NCBI GenBank assembly: GCA_009911175.1
Contig: QXWX01000028.1
Location: 1-63,672 of the forward strand
Reading direction: 5' to 3'
Origin: Lachnospiraceae bacterium
GTDB lineage: Bacteria > Bacillota_A > Clostridia > Lachnospirales > Lachnospiraceae
Length of the DNA stretch: 63,672 nucleotides
Below are positions 1 through 7,666 of the stretch, one piece after another (position 1 is the stretch's first letter; each line of letters opens with the position of its first letter). The position numbers were made by a program, and so were the translations under genes. The notes under the pieces were generated by a model. It saw only the letters and a program-made list of their open reading frames with translations. It was not told where the DNA came from and ran no database searches.

Positions 1-76
1 ACCAAGGACCCGGAGGAACCATAAGCAGGAAGCTGAACAGCATTAATGTACGCATAATTAAATTGGGTTATACTAG

Positions 77-108
77 TCACTCCCTGCGTGGGAGTATGGA
101 TTGAAATA
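77..108 (+). CRISPR. Solitary type I-C-like CRISPR repeat
   Basis: A 32-nt unit with the form of a type I-C repeat: short stem CTCCC-TGCGT-GGGAG and the 3' end GATTGAAAT. No second copy is found one repeat-plus-spacer length upstream (around 10-41) or downstream (around 143), so only one repeat is visible. It may be an orphan remnant or the last repeat of a degenerate array whose cas genes lie outside the window. Direction is given as the usual reading of such repeats. Confidence 0.6.
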
Positions 109-408
109 GATTACAAAGAAACACAAAAATTTTGAAGAACGCCTTTTTTACATCAGACGATGTGGCGATGAGCATTTTACTGTGGAGGCATTGAGAAACA
201 TTCTCTCTCTGTCCGGGCGAGAAATAAATTGAACGCAGACATTTGATATAAAGCAGGATTGCTGGGCATCACAGAGGAGGGCATTTGTTCCGCATGCGTT
301 TTACATTTAAGAACAAGAGGTATGACAAGAGCAAAAATTACTACTTGGTAGCGCATGATGAGTGCAATAATGCGGAAGCATTCCGACATCAAGAAGGGAG
401 AAAAGATC
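109..408. other. Region without an assignable intact gene; small open remnant
   Basis: About 300 bases follow the CRISPR-like repeat. Positions 110-232 (+) hold an open frame ending in TGA that reads like a protein C-terminus (EERLFYIRRCGDEHF and onward) but has no start codon, so it may be the tail of a decayed gene. The rest, up to the start at 409, shows no convincing gene or RNA. I do not recognise the remnant. Confidence 0.25.
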
Positions 409-936
409 ATGAAAGTTTTTGAAATGACATCAGAAGCAATCCCAAAAATAGCACGACTCATGTGTACGATCAAGCCGGACTGGTGGGATTATGAGGGGGC
501 GTTCAGCCAGTTGAGCGGTGTGGAGGATACGATCCGTACGGTCGGCTGGTATCTGGGGGAAGATGAGAACACCCCCAAGGGATGGATTCTGTGCCGTGAA
601 CTGATCGGATACCGTGCGCTGGAGTTGGAATGCAGCGGCTTTGACGACAACGGCGAATTTAAATTGGAGCATAAGCTGGGAGAGCTGATCCGCACAGCAG
701 AGAGCTATGCCAGGAGTAAAGGCTACCTGACGTTCCGCAGCGGGATGAGCTCCATAGGATTCAATATCCATAAAAAGAAAATCAACAGCATTGCGGATGC
801 AATTGCAAACCTGGAATGTGACCGGATTGATTATAAATGGTATCTGGAACAGGGATTTCAGGTGATCGGGATTCAGCCGAACGCGTACGAAAAAGGCTTT
901 CATCTCATCATACTTGGAAAGGATCTCTCGGAATAA
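409..936 (+). CDS. GNAT-like acetyltransferase family protein
   Basis: A 175-residue protein. The start ATG at 409 is chosen because an AAGGGAG ribosome binding site lies a normal distance upstream; an earlier in-frame ATG at 355 has none. The N-terminal half is acidic. The C-terminal part (WYLEQGFQVIGIQPNAYEKG, then a short hydrophobic strand and LGKDLSE) resembles the end of GNAT folds, where a tyrosine-bearing helix precedes a GF and the last strands. The canonical acetyl-CoA loop (Q/RxxGxG/A) is not clear, so catalysis is uncertain. Substrate is unknown. It stands alone, convergent to the alpha-galactosidase gene. Confidence 0.5.
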   Translation: MKVFEMTSEAIPKIARLMCTIKPDWWDYEGAFSQLSGVEDTIRTVGWYLGEDENTPKGWILCRELIGYRALELECSGFDDNGEFKLEHKLGELIRTAESYARSKGYLTFRSGMSSIGFNIHKKKINSIADAIANLECDRIDYKWYLEQGFQVIGIQPNAYEKGFHLIILGKDLSE

Positions 937-996
937 AAGCAATCTGGTTCACCTCGGGGCAAATTCTGCTGATTTTCAATTTTGTTATTTTACGGC

Positions 997-1062
997 AAAA
1001 AATCAGGAACTGAACCGAACTCATCTGTAAATGATCTGCAGATGATTCCAGGACAGTTCCTG
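997..1062 (-). terminator. Rho-independent terminator of the GH36 gene
   Basis: Read on the minus strand, CAGGAACTG and CAGTTCCTG form a 9-bp stem, with a nested CATCTG/CAGATG stem inside, followed by a run of six T (997-1002 as A on the plus strand). It lies about 100 bases downstream of the GH36 stop codon. Confidence 0.65.
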
Positions 1063-1163
1063 TGGGACGCAGAAACAAGGTCCGTCCCTTCCTGCTTTTA
1101 TCGATAGGAAACTTCTACGAATTTTCTTATAGGATAAAAACCTTCCGGGGGACGCACTCTTTT

Positions 1164-3350
1164 TTACACCTGCTTCAGATAAAACTGAAACGAGCTGTAC
1201 TCCGGAACTTCCCGGTCGATCGGAAGTCCCGCGTGCATCAGCGCCGCGCCGGAAAGCACCTGCTCCCCATCATTGATCCGGTACATGGCAACCGGGATCA
1301 GCCCCTTTGCTTTCACATATTCCTGGGGCCCGTTGCAGGTGAGATTGGTCACGACCACACTCAGCAGAGATTCTGTTTTGTCCTTCGTTACATGCTGCCA
1401 TGCGGTCATATTTCCCACTTCGAACGGATTGCTCAGTCGGTAATAATCTCCGCTGAAGATGATGGGATAATATTTCCGGAAGAGATCGCTCTGCTCCCGG
1501 CAGATGTCCTGCTCTTCCTCGGACAGCTTGGACGCGTCCAGCTCATATCCAAAGGTTCCGCACATGGCGACGACCGCCTTTGTTTGGAGCGGTACGAATT
1601 TTCCGCTGTCGGAAATATGAGCCCCCATGGTGGAAATGGGGTATACAAAGGATGTCCCGTAATGCAGCTTTAAGCGGTCAATGGGATTATTGTTGTCGCT
1701 GACCCAGTACTGTGGATAATAGTGTAGCATGCCGGGGTCATACCGCCCGCCGCCTCCGCTGCAGCCCTCAAAGAGGATATCCGGATGGGTCAGGATGATC
1801 TCATTCATCACCCGGTACAGGCCCAGGATATAGCGGTGGTATACTTCCCCCTGCTTATCCGGAGACAGCACGTTGGACCAGATGTCGGCAAGGGATCGGT
1901 TGATATCCCATTTTACATAGTAAATATCGGCATCATCCAGAATGGCGTTGACACTTTGGATGAGGTAATCCTGCACATCCTTGCGGCTCATATCCAGCGC
2001 CATCTGATTCCGGCTGCGGACAGCGTGTCGGCCTGGGATCTGCATGGCCCATTCGGGATGGGCGCGGTACAGGTCGCTGTCCTCGGAAACCATTTCCGGC
2101 TCGAACCAGATGCCGAATTTCATCCCCAGGCTGTTGATCTGCTCCACCAGCTTGTGCAGGCCGCCCCTGATCTTTTCCTCATTGACGACCCAGTCGCCCA
2201 GGCCGCTGTTGTCGTCGTCCCGCTTTCCAAACCAGCCGTCGTCCATGACCAGCATATCTACGCCCATATTTTTCGCGGCCTTTGCGATCTCAATGAGCTT
2301 CACATCGTCAAAATCCATGAAAGCGGCTTCCCAGCTGTTGATCAGGACCGGACGCCGCACATCGGAAACAAATTTGCTACGGCACAGGTTGGCGCGGTAA
2401 AAATCATGGTACAGATGGGTCAGTCCGGTGAAACCGTGTTCGGTAAACGCCATGACCACCTCCGGACCCTCAAAAGCCTCTCCCGGCCGGATCTCGTATA
2501 CAAACTGCTTGGGATTGATCCCCATCACCAGGCGGAGCTGGTCATACTGGTCCAGCTCGGCTTCCGCGAGAAAGTTGCCGCTGTAAACCAGCGAGAAGCC
2601 GTAGCATGCTCCATAGTCCTCACAGGACTCCCGGCCGCACAGGACCACAAAGGGGTTCTGCTGGTGGCTGGAGGAGCCGCGCACACTTCCGATGGTGTGG
2701 ATGTGGTGGGTCATTTTCTGGCGCTCCACCTGCCGCTCCTGCCCGTACCGTCCCGGCAGACTGACCAGATCCATGTCCAGGCCGTTCAAAAAGTCCAGGC
2801 ATACGGACATGATCTTTTTTAAATGGATGGAAGCCTCTCCTTTGTTGAAGACCTTTACGGCCCGGGTGATGATGTCGGCTTCCTCGAATACGCTGTATAA
2901 TAAAATGACTTCCACGTCACTGATATCGTCTGAGAGTATGATCTCCAGCGTGTCCGCATGCTCGTCCTCCCTTGCAAAGGTGCAGGGCAGGGTGGTCAGC
3001 TCATATTTTCCCTCCTGGATCGTGAAGCGCGACACTTTTCCATTGAAGGAATAGCTGCCGTCCGCGTTGACGACCTCAATGCTGGCAGTGCGGAAATCTC
3101 CCTGCTGCTGTGTGCTGAATTCCTGGGGCTGGGCATCCAGGGAAAAGGTCCTGGAGTCCCTGGACTCGTAAGGATTTCCGGAAAATCCCCGGTCGTACTG
3201 CATGATCTGGTAGCTTAAGTCTGCGTCATGCATGGTCGGACCATAGTAAAGGTGCAGCAGGTAATCCAGATTCCCGATCTTCATCTGGTATGTTGTATGC
3301 CTGGTATGCAGAGTAAATGTTTTTGACTGTTCGTTGAAAATAATCGACAT
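1164..3350 (-). CDS. GH36 alpha-galactosidase
   Basis: A 728-residue cytoplasmic alpha-galactosidase, the normal length for bacterial GH36, predicted to remove terminal alpha-1,6-galactose from raffinose-type oligosaccharides or glycans. Seen: an N-terminal beta domain, then the catalytic barrel with LVMDDGWFGKR, the nucleophile motif KWDINRS (Asp482), CSGGGGRYDPGM and the acid/base motif WVSDNNNP (Asp552). The start at 3350 has an ideal AGGAGG upstream; the open frame extends 94 codons further but without a comparable site. There is no signal peptide. It is a single gene with its own terminator; no transporter or regulator is adjacent. Confidence 0.93.
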   Translation of the reverse strand: MSIIFNEQSKTFTLHTRHTTYQMKIGNLDYLLHLYYGPTMHDADLSYQIMQYDRGFSGNPYESRDSRTFSLDAQPQEFSTQQQGDFRTASIEVVNADGSYSFNGKVSRFTIQEGKYELTTLPCTFAREDEHADTLEIILSDDISDVEVILLYSVFEEADIITRAVKVFNKGEASIHLKKIMSVCLDFLNGLDMDLVSLPGRYGQERQVERQKMTHHIHTIGSVRGSSSHQQNPFVVLCGRESCEDYGACYGFSLVYSGNFLAEAELDQYDQLRLVMGINPKQFVYEIRPGEAFEGPEVVMAFTEHGFTGLTHLYHDFYRANLCRSKFVSDVRRPVLINSWEAAFMDFDDVKLIEIAKAAKNMGVDMLVMDDGWFGKRDDDNSGLGDWVVNEEKIRGGLHKLVEQINSLGMKFGIWFEPEMVSEDSDLYRAHPEWAMQIPGRHAVRSRNQMALDMSRKDVQDYLIQSVNAILDDADIYYVKWDINRSLADIWSNVLSPDKQGEVYHRYILGLYRVMNEIILTHPDILFEGCSGGGGRYDPGMLHYYPQYWVSDNNNPIDRLKLHYGTSFVYPISTMGAHISDSGKFVPLQTKAVVAMCGTFGYELDASKLSEEEQDICREQSDLFRKYYPIIFSGDYYRLSNPFEVGNMTAWQHVTKDKTESLLSVVVTNLTCNGPQEYVKAKGLIPVAMYRINDGEQVLSGAALMHAGLPIDREVPEYSSFQFYLKQV

Positions 3351-3687
3351 AATTGACCTCCTGTTACAATGATGAAGCGCCGTTTTATATTCCGCGGCTT
3401 CTGTCGTCTGCAAACATAGTATAGCACGGAACGAATCTGGAAATGAATGGTTAGAATGTACGGAAAAATGTGGGAAAAGTTGGTTACTTGTGCAGAAGAA
3501 AAAATTGGCGGCATTGTGGATGCGATTCAAACCTGGACTTTCAGAGTTTCTTGAAAAGGAAGGATTTATTTTAGAAACATTATTGACAAACAATAATTTT
3601 ATGCTATTATAATGATATAAAATTATCGACAAACAATAATTTTGATTGCGGCATTTTTATTTTTGAGAGGGTTCGAAAGGAGGGCAT
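3351..3687. promoter_or_regulatory. Divergent intergenic region with repeated dyads and a promoter
   Basis: A 337-base region between divergent genes. On the plus strand TTGACA (3583-3588) precedes TGCTATTAT (extended -10, 3602-3610) and an alternative TATAAT (3608-3613). Two near-identical 22-nt direct repeats (3579-3600 and 3622-3643, one mismatch) share GACAAACAATAATTTT. The second copy is also a dyad, AAAATTAT-N9-ATAATTTT. One copy overlaps the -35 and the other lies just downstream of the -10, a good layout for repression. The binding protein may be the small HTH regulator encoded at 4736, which is an inference. Confidence 0.5.
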
Positions 3688-4665
3688 ATGAAGCGAAAAG
3701 GAATGACCGGTATCCTGACGGCAGAAGCCGCTGTCTGTATAGTTTTCAGCCTGGCGCAGGTGAATGCTTCAGGAGCATTTTCCGGCCTGGCGGCCTTTCC
3801 GTTTGAGCAGACAGGTTACGCGCTCCGTGTTCTGTCATTGTCCGGATCTGTTGGAAATGCGGTGGCAATCCTGCTTTATATGGGGTTGAGCCTGCTCCCA
3901 TGCCTGGTCTGGCTGATCTTAAAAAAGAAGGGGAAGCTTCTTGGCATCGACCATGTACTGTATGGTCTGAGCATTCTGCTGTTTATCGTACACTATTATA
4001 TGATCAATCCCGGCCTGTTTCCGGCCCCGGTTCCCGGAACGGTAAAATGGATGCTGAGCTGTATGCTTTACTCGGCGCTGTCAGGATACTTAGTGATCCG
4101 GGTGCTGCTCGTCTGCCGGAGGGCACAGCCAGAAACACTGCACAGCGTCCTGCAGAAGCTTCTTGTTTTTCTGAATATGGTTTTCGTATACCTCATCTTT
4201 GGACAAGGCCTGGGAACTCTTCTGAAAGCCGTCCAAAACGTGGGGAGCATGGACAGCGGTCCTGTTATGCGCGGCTTCGCGTCAGGCGCGCAGAGTCCGG
4301 GAATGACATACCTGTTTCTCGGATTGGGTTATCTGGTCAATCTCCTGCCTTATGTGTTTGACATGGGGATCGTATTTCTGGCAGGACGGATGCTGACTGC
4401 CCTGAAAACGGACCGATACGGCGACGTGTCCGTGGATCTGACGAACCGGCTTGCCGGGTTTTGCGCAAAAGCACTGGGAATTACGGTTGCTGCGGACGTG
4501 GGTTTCAACCTGCTGCAGGTTCTGTTTTGTTCCAGCCTTACTCAGATGGACCTTGTGCTCCATGTGCCCGTCATCTCCATTATTTTTGTACTGGCGGCGC
4601 TGCTGTTTGCGCGGTATCTGCAGGAGGACCAAAAGCTGAAGCGGGAGCATGATCTGATCATTTGA
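3688..4665 (+). CDS. DUF2975-like polytopic membrane protein
   Basis: A 325-residue membrane protein. About seven hydrophobic segments can be seen, from the N-terminus to near residue 310. The C-terminal stretch, a last membrane segment followed by ARYLQEDQKLKREHDLII, resembles the end of DUF2975 proteins, which typically close with a charged EDNDLTI-like tail. It is about twice the usual DUF2975 length, so it may carry an extra N-terminal membrane unit. DUF2975 proteins are commonly encoded next to a small YozG-type HTH regulator, exactly as here. The function of the family is not known. The start ATG at 3688 follows AAGGAGGGC. Confidence 0.6.
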   Translation: MKRKGMTGILTAEAAVCIVFSLAQVNASGAFSGLAAFPFEQTGYALRVLSLSGSVGNAVAILLYMGLSLLPCLVWLILKKKGKLLGIDHVLYGLSILLFIVHYYMINPGLFPAPVPGTVKWMLSCMLYSALSGYLVIRVLLVCRRAQPETLHSVLQKLLVFLNMVFVYLIFGQGLGTLLKAVQNVGSMDSGPVMRGFASGAQSPGMTYLFLGLGYLVNLLPYVFDMGIVFLAGRMLTALKTDRYGDVSVDLTNRLAGFCAKALGITVAADVGFNLLQVLFCSSLTQMDLVLHVPVISIIFVLAALLFARYLQEDQKLKREHDLII

Positions 4666-4735
4666 CTGTATGGCGAAAAAACAGCTTCAAAAAGGGGGAG
4701 CTCCCGGAAGTGCTCTAAACATAAAGGCGAGAATT

Positions 4736-4966
4736 ATGGGAATCAGAGTTTGCTTGGAAGAGGTCTTGAAGGACCGGGGAATGACATCAAAGGAATTGTG
4801 CGGGCTGGTCAATATTACGGAAGCCAATCTGTCCGTTTTGCGCAGCGGAAAGGCAAAGGGCGTCCGTTTTCATACGATCAACCGGATCTGTTATTTTCTG
4901 AACTGCGATGTAGGAGATATTCTGAAGTTTGACGGAAAACTGGAGGAGGATGGGGATGTGGAATAA
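4736..4966 (+). CDS. YozG-like small Cro/C1-family HTH regulator
   Basis: A 76-residue DNA-binding protein consisting of one helix-turn-helix of the Cro/C1 type: LKDRGMTSKELCGLVNITEA, then a recognition helix (NLSVLRSGKAKGVRF) and a C-terminal CDVGDILKFD. The GKAKGVRF segment is typical of YozG-like regulators paired with DUF2975 membrane proteins. The start at 4736 is preferred since it gives the family's usual N-terminus and has an AAAGG-like site; an in-frame ATG at 4670 would add 22 residues but has no ribosome binding site. Probably a regulator of its own operon, possibly at the repeats in 3579-3643 (inference). Confidence 0.75.
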   Translation: MGIRVCLEEVLKDRGMTSKELCGLVNITEANLSVLRSGKAKGVRFHTINRICYFLNCDVGDILKFDGKLEEDGDVE

Positions 4967-6026
4967 AAAGAAGATGTTTCGCGGCTTTTCCGGACAGGAA
5001 GGACGTCCTTCCTGCGGAGGTACGCGGCAGACTGTGGTATTTCAGATCAGCCTGTGCCTGTGTATCATGATATTGCTCTGCGGCTGTTCCCTGGCAGTTC
5101 CGAACGCCGGCACGGAGGGCGGAGATGACCGGATGATCGGAGTATTGATTACTGCGGAATATCTGGATATGGTTACCATGGAGACGGCGGAAGAACCATC
5201 TGCGGATATGGCAGGAGACGGGGATTTTGGGCGTCATACCGGGTCGGCGGGGAACGGTCAGAACCTGGTATTGTCTTATGATCCGGAGGACGGAGGAAAG
5301 CTGTATGCAGATATTGACAGGAGTAAAGGAGACAACCCCTCCGATTGGGAGATTTCTTTCGGTGATCTGGAAGGGATTCAGATGTTCACCCCGTATTGGA
5401 CAATGGAAAACGGAGAAACCTGCTGGGGCTCCGTGGGTACGGAAGGGATTTCCGACCTGGATGTCCGTCTCAGCGAATCGGATGAGGGACAGGAGCGCAG
5501 CATCAGCGGGACCATTTATACCCTGGCGGGAAACGTAAAGGAAGATCAGGTGTATTATGCCAATCCGGTGTATCAGACCGCAGACGGAAGAGTCTATGTG
5601 ACACGGGGAAGCGGGATTTCCGCAAGCGGGGAGGTTTCCGAGGGGACAGAGCTCACATCTGCGCTTGACGAAGAGACGAACATGACAGAGGGCGGAAAAA
5701 CAAAAACGGAAAAGTGCAGCGTGACGATCCGTTATGAGGCCATGTACCGTCCGGTTCGGATCACGGTTTGCCAGATGGATCAGGGGCATGAGATCGTAAA
5801 GAAGGATGTATACCGTCCGGAGGAGATGCCGGAGCAGATCATGGCGGAAAAGGCCACGGAGTATATTCTGGTGGAAATTGAGAAAGAAGGATTGTCCGGA
5901 GAGAATGTTGCGGCAAGAGAAGTGTATGGCTATGAACCGGAAGGGGATGTATGGCTGGAAAGCTTTTCCGCGCGGGAGGACGGGATCGTGGTAAAGCAGG
6001 AAACAAGGGTGATTTGGAAGACATAA
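4956..6026 (+). CDS. Secreted lipoprotein of unknown function
   Basis: A 356-residue lipoprotein. After a basic N-terminus there is a hydrophobic segment ending in the lipobox LLCGC, so the mature protein is probably anchored to the outer face of the membrane. The rest is acidic and rich in Glu, Gly and Thr with no motif I recognise; several YxxPVYQT- and RPVRITV-like beta strands suggest an all-beta fold. The start ATG at 4956 is chosen because GGAGGAGG lies six bases upstream; it overlaps the end of the HTH gene by 11 bases, so the two are translationally linked. The shared operon suggests it works with the DUF2975-like membrane protein. Confidence 0.55.
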   Translation: MWNKKKMFRGFSGQEGRPSCGGTRQTVVFQISLCLCIMILLCGCSLAVPNAGTEGGDDRMIGVLITAEYLDMVTMETAEEPSADMAGDGDFGRHTGSAGNGQNLVLSYDPEDGGKLYADIDRSKGDNPSDWEISFGDLEGIQMFTPYWTMENGETCWGSVGTEGISDLDVRLSESDEGQERSISGTIYTLAGNVKEDQVYYANPVYQTADGRVYVTRGSGISASGEVSEGTELTSALDEETNMTEGGKTKTEKCSVTIRYEAMYRPVRITVCQMDQGHEIVKKDVYRPEEMPEQIMAEKATEYILVEIEKEGLSGENVAAREVYGYEPEGDVWLESFSAREDGIVVKQETRVIWKT

Positions 6027-6102
6027 AAGGAAGGTGTGATTTGCTGCGGCAAGTCAACCTTCCTTAAAAAATCTTTTCAGCAACCGCACAGCTGGAAATC
6101 TT

Positions 6103-7362
6103 TTATATTTCGTACACTTCATACTGCTTCTTCGGTCCGCCGCACACCGGGCAGCGCTCCGAAACAGAATCCCCGGTCATGACATATCCGCAGATGGGAC
6201 AGACATAGATGACCTTTTCACCGAACTCCTGCACATCCTCTGCCTGTTTCAGCAGAGCCGCATGTACTTTTTCCGCGGCAGACGCACCCAGGTAAGCCTG
6301 TTCGGTAAGAGGGCTCTGATGCTCCAACGCATAAGCGGCCATCGCTGGATAAAGATGCTGATATTCAAATTCTTCCCCCGGCATATAGGTACAGATGGAT
6401 TCCATAAAAGCGGCGGGACGTTCCAGGATGGAATAAAAATTTCGGGCATGATGGTATTCGGAAGAAGCAAGGGCGCGGAAAAGGTTGGCAATTTGGTCAA
6501 ATCCCCTGCGCTTTGCGCGGTCCGCAAACATCAGGTATCTGAAATGCGCCATCAGCTCTCCCTGTACGGATTCTTTCAGCTTCTGGTTTAAGACGCTGTT
6601 GTCACTTTCCTGCCCGTAGCAGTCCTCAGACAGATTGGCGATCCGATAGTCCAGCACTCCGTCCTTCTCATAAAAATGGACGATGTGGTGTTCCACGTCG
6701 CAGGCTTTGATCTCCTTCGATACATCCTCAATCATGGCTCCGCCGCCTCCGGTGCAGATCAGCGGGATTCCGTCCGCAACGTCAATGAACCGAGAGTGCA
6801 CATGACCGCAGAGAAGGTATTTTACTTTTTCCTTCCAGGGTTCATAAACCTTCCGCAGCCGGGAAAATTCCTCCTCGGAGACACTGTTTTGAATAAAGTG
6901 GTTGGGAACCGGGATGTGGAACGCAATGATCACCTGCTCCACGTCTTCCCTTGCAAGGACCTCTGCCAGCAGTGCCAGCCCTTCCTCCTCAAAAGTACGG
7001 AGCGCGTTGTCCAGCGCGACGACTGCAAAATGCTCTGCCAGCAGCGCGTAATTCTTTTCACCAAAATATTCCGTATACGCTCCCGTATCATGATTCCCGC
7101 GGAGAGAGTAGACGGGGTTTTGCGCAAGCGCTTCCGTCATATCCTGTATCACCTGATAATAATGGTCCGATCCAATGGGCACCAGGTCGCCCGCGACCAG
7201 AGTGATGTCGTCTTTTCCGCTTTCCTCCAGCGCTCCGGCATACACTTTCATATTGTAAGTGCCGAGTCCCTCGCACCCAGGATCGCCGATCACGCCGATC
7301 GAATGTACATTTTCAAGCCGGAGGATCCGCTCCGGTACCTTTTTCATTTTCTTTTCTTTCAT
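6103..7362 (-). CDS. Metallophosphoesterase-rubrerythrin fusion protein
   Basis: A 419-residue two-part protein. Residues about 15-240 form a calcineurin-like phosphoesterase: GDPG (Asp27), GDLV (Asp59), RGNHD (Asn90, His91), AFHIP (His149) and CGHVHSR (His187, His189). The first motif is GDxG, as in purple acid phosphatases, rather than DxH. Residues about 255-380 form a ferritin-like diiron bundle with Glu269, E302xxH305, an EFE motif near 331-333 and E364xxH367. The C-terminus is a rubredoxin knuckle, C388PIC391 and C404PVC407. Rubrerythrins reduce peroxide. The fusion suggests redox-linked phosphoester hydrolysis, but the substrate is unknown. The start at 7362 has a GTGAGGA site upstream. 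Confidence 0.88.
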   Translation of the reverse strand: MKEKKMKKVPERILRLENVHSIGVIGDPGCEGLGTYNMKVYAGALEESGKDDITLVAGDLVPIGSDHYYQVIQDMTEALAQNPVYSLRGNHDTGAYTEYFGEKNYALLAEHFAVVALDNALRTFEEEGLALLAEVLAREDVEQVIIAFHIPVPNHFIQNSVSEEEFSRLRKVYEPWKEKVKYLLCGHVHSRFIDVADGIPLICTGGGGAMIEDVSKEIKACDVEHHIVHFYEKDGVLDYRIANLSEDCYGQESDNSVLNQKLKESVQGELMAHFRYLMFADRAKRRGFDQIANLFRALASSEYHHARNFYSILERPAAFMESICTYMPGEEFEYQHLYPAMAAYALEHQSPLTEQAYLGASAAEKVHAALLKQAEDVQEFGEKVIYVCPICGYVMTGDSVSERCPVCGGPKKQYEVYEI

Positions 7363-7549
7363 ATTCTTTTTCCTCACTTGATCTTTGATTTCCCTTCTCT
7401 GGTATGCCGCGTCGCCGTCTTTTCCAATGTTCTGCCGCATCGGTTCCACCATGGCCCCAGTTCATTCATTCTCGTGCAGTATTTTTCCAATATAGCATTC
7501 TTTTGGTGGGATTTCAACATAAATTATTCATGTATTTTCTGCTCATTCA

Positions 7550-7578
7550 TTGTTTTTTTTACGTATATCAGTTATAAT
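7550..7578 (+). promoter_or_regulatory. Putative promoter of the chemoreceptor gene
   Basis: TTGTTT (7550-7555), a 17-base spacer and a perfect TATAAT (7573-7578), 89 bases before the start codon. The -10 is strong and the -35 weak. No sigma-28 type motility promoter was recognised. Confidence 0.4.
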
Positions 7579-7666
7579 TTGGAAAAGATACCGTTACATT
7601 TCGGGGCTTGCGTATGATCGATCTTGTATACAACAGCCCAAATCGACTGATAGAGGAGACGAGAGT

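Noticed and set aside
1..24. Seven codons and a stop (TKDPEEP) at the window edge, perhaps the end of a cas gene
   Set aside because: Too short to support, and it does not resemble a known Cas2 C-terminus.
1785..2822. 345-codon plus-strand frame opposite the GH36 gene
   Set aside because: Shadow of a gene with all catalytic motifs; no start signal.
3088..3360. Longer N-terminus for the GH36 enzyme from the open frame up to 3632
   Set aside because: The extension is not family-like and an ideal AGGAGG site marks 3350; the added region holds promoter sequence.
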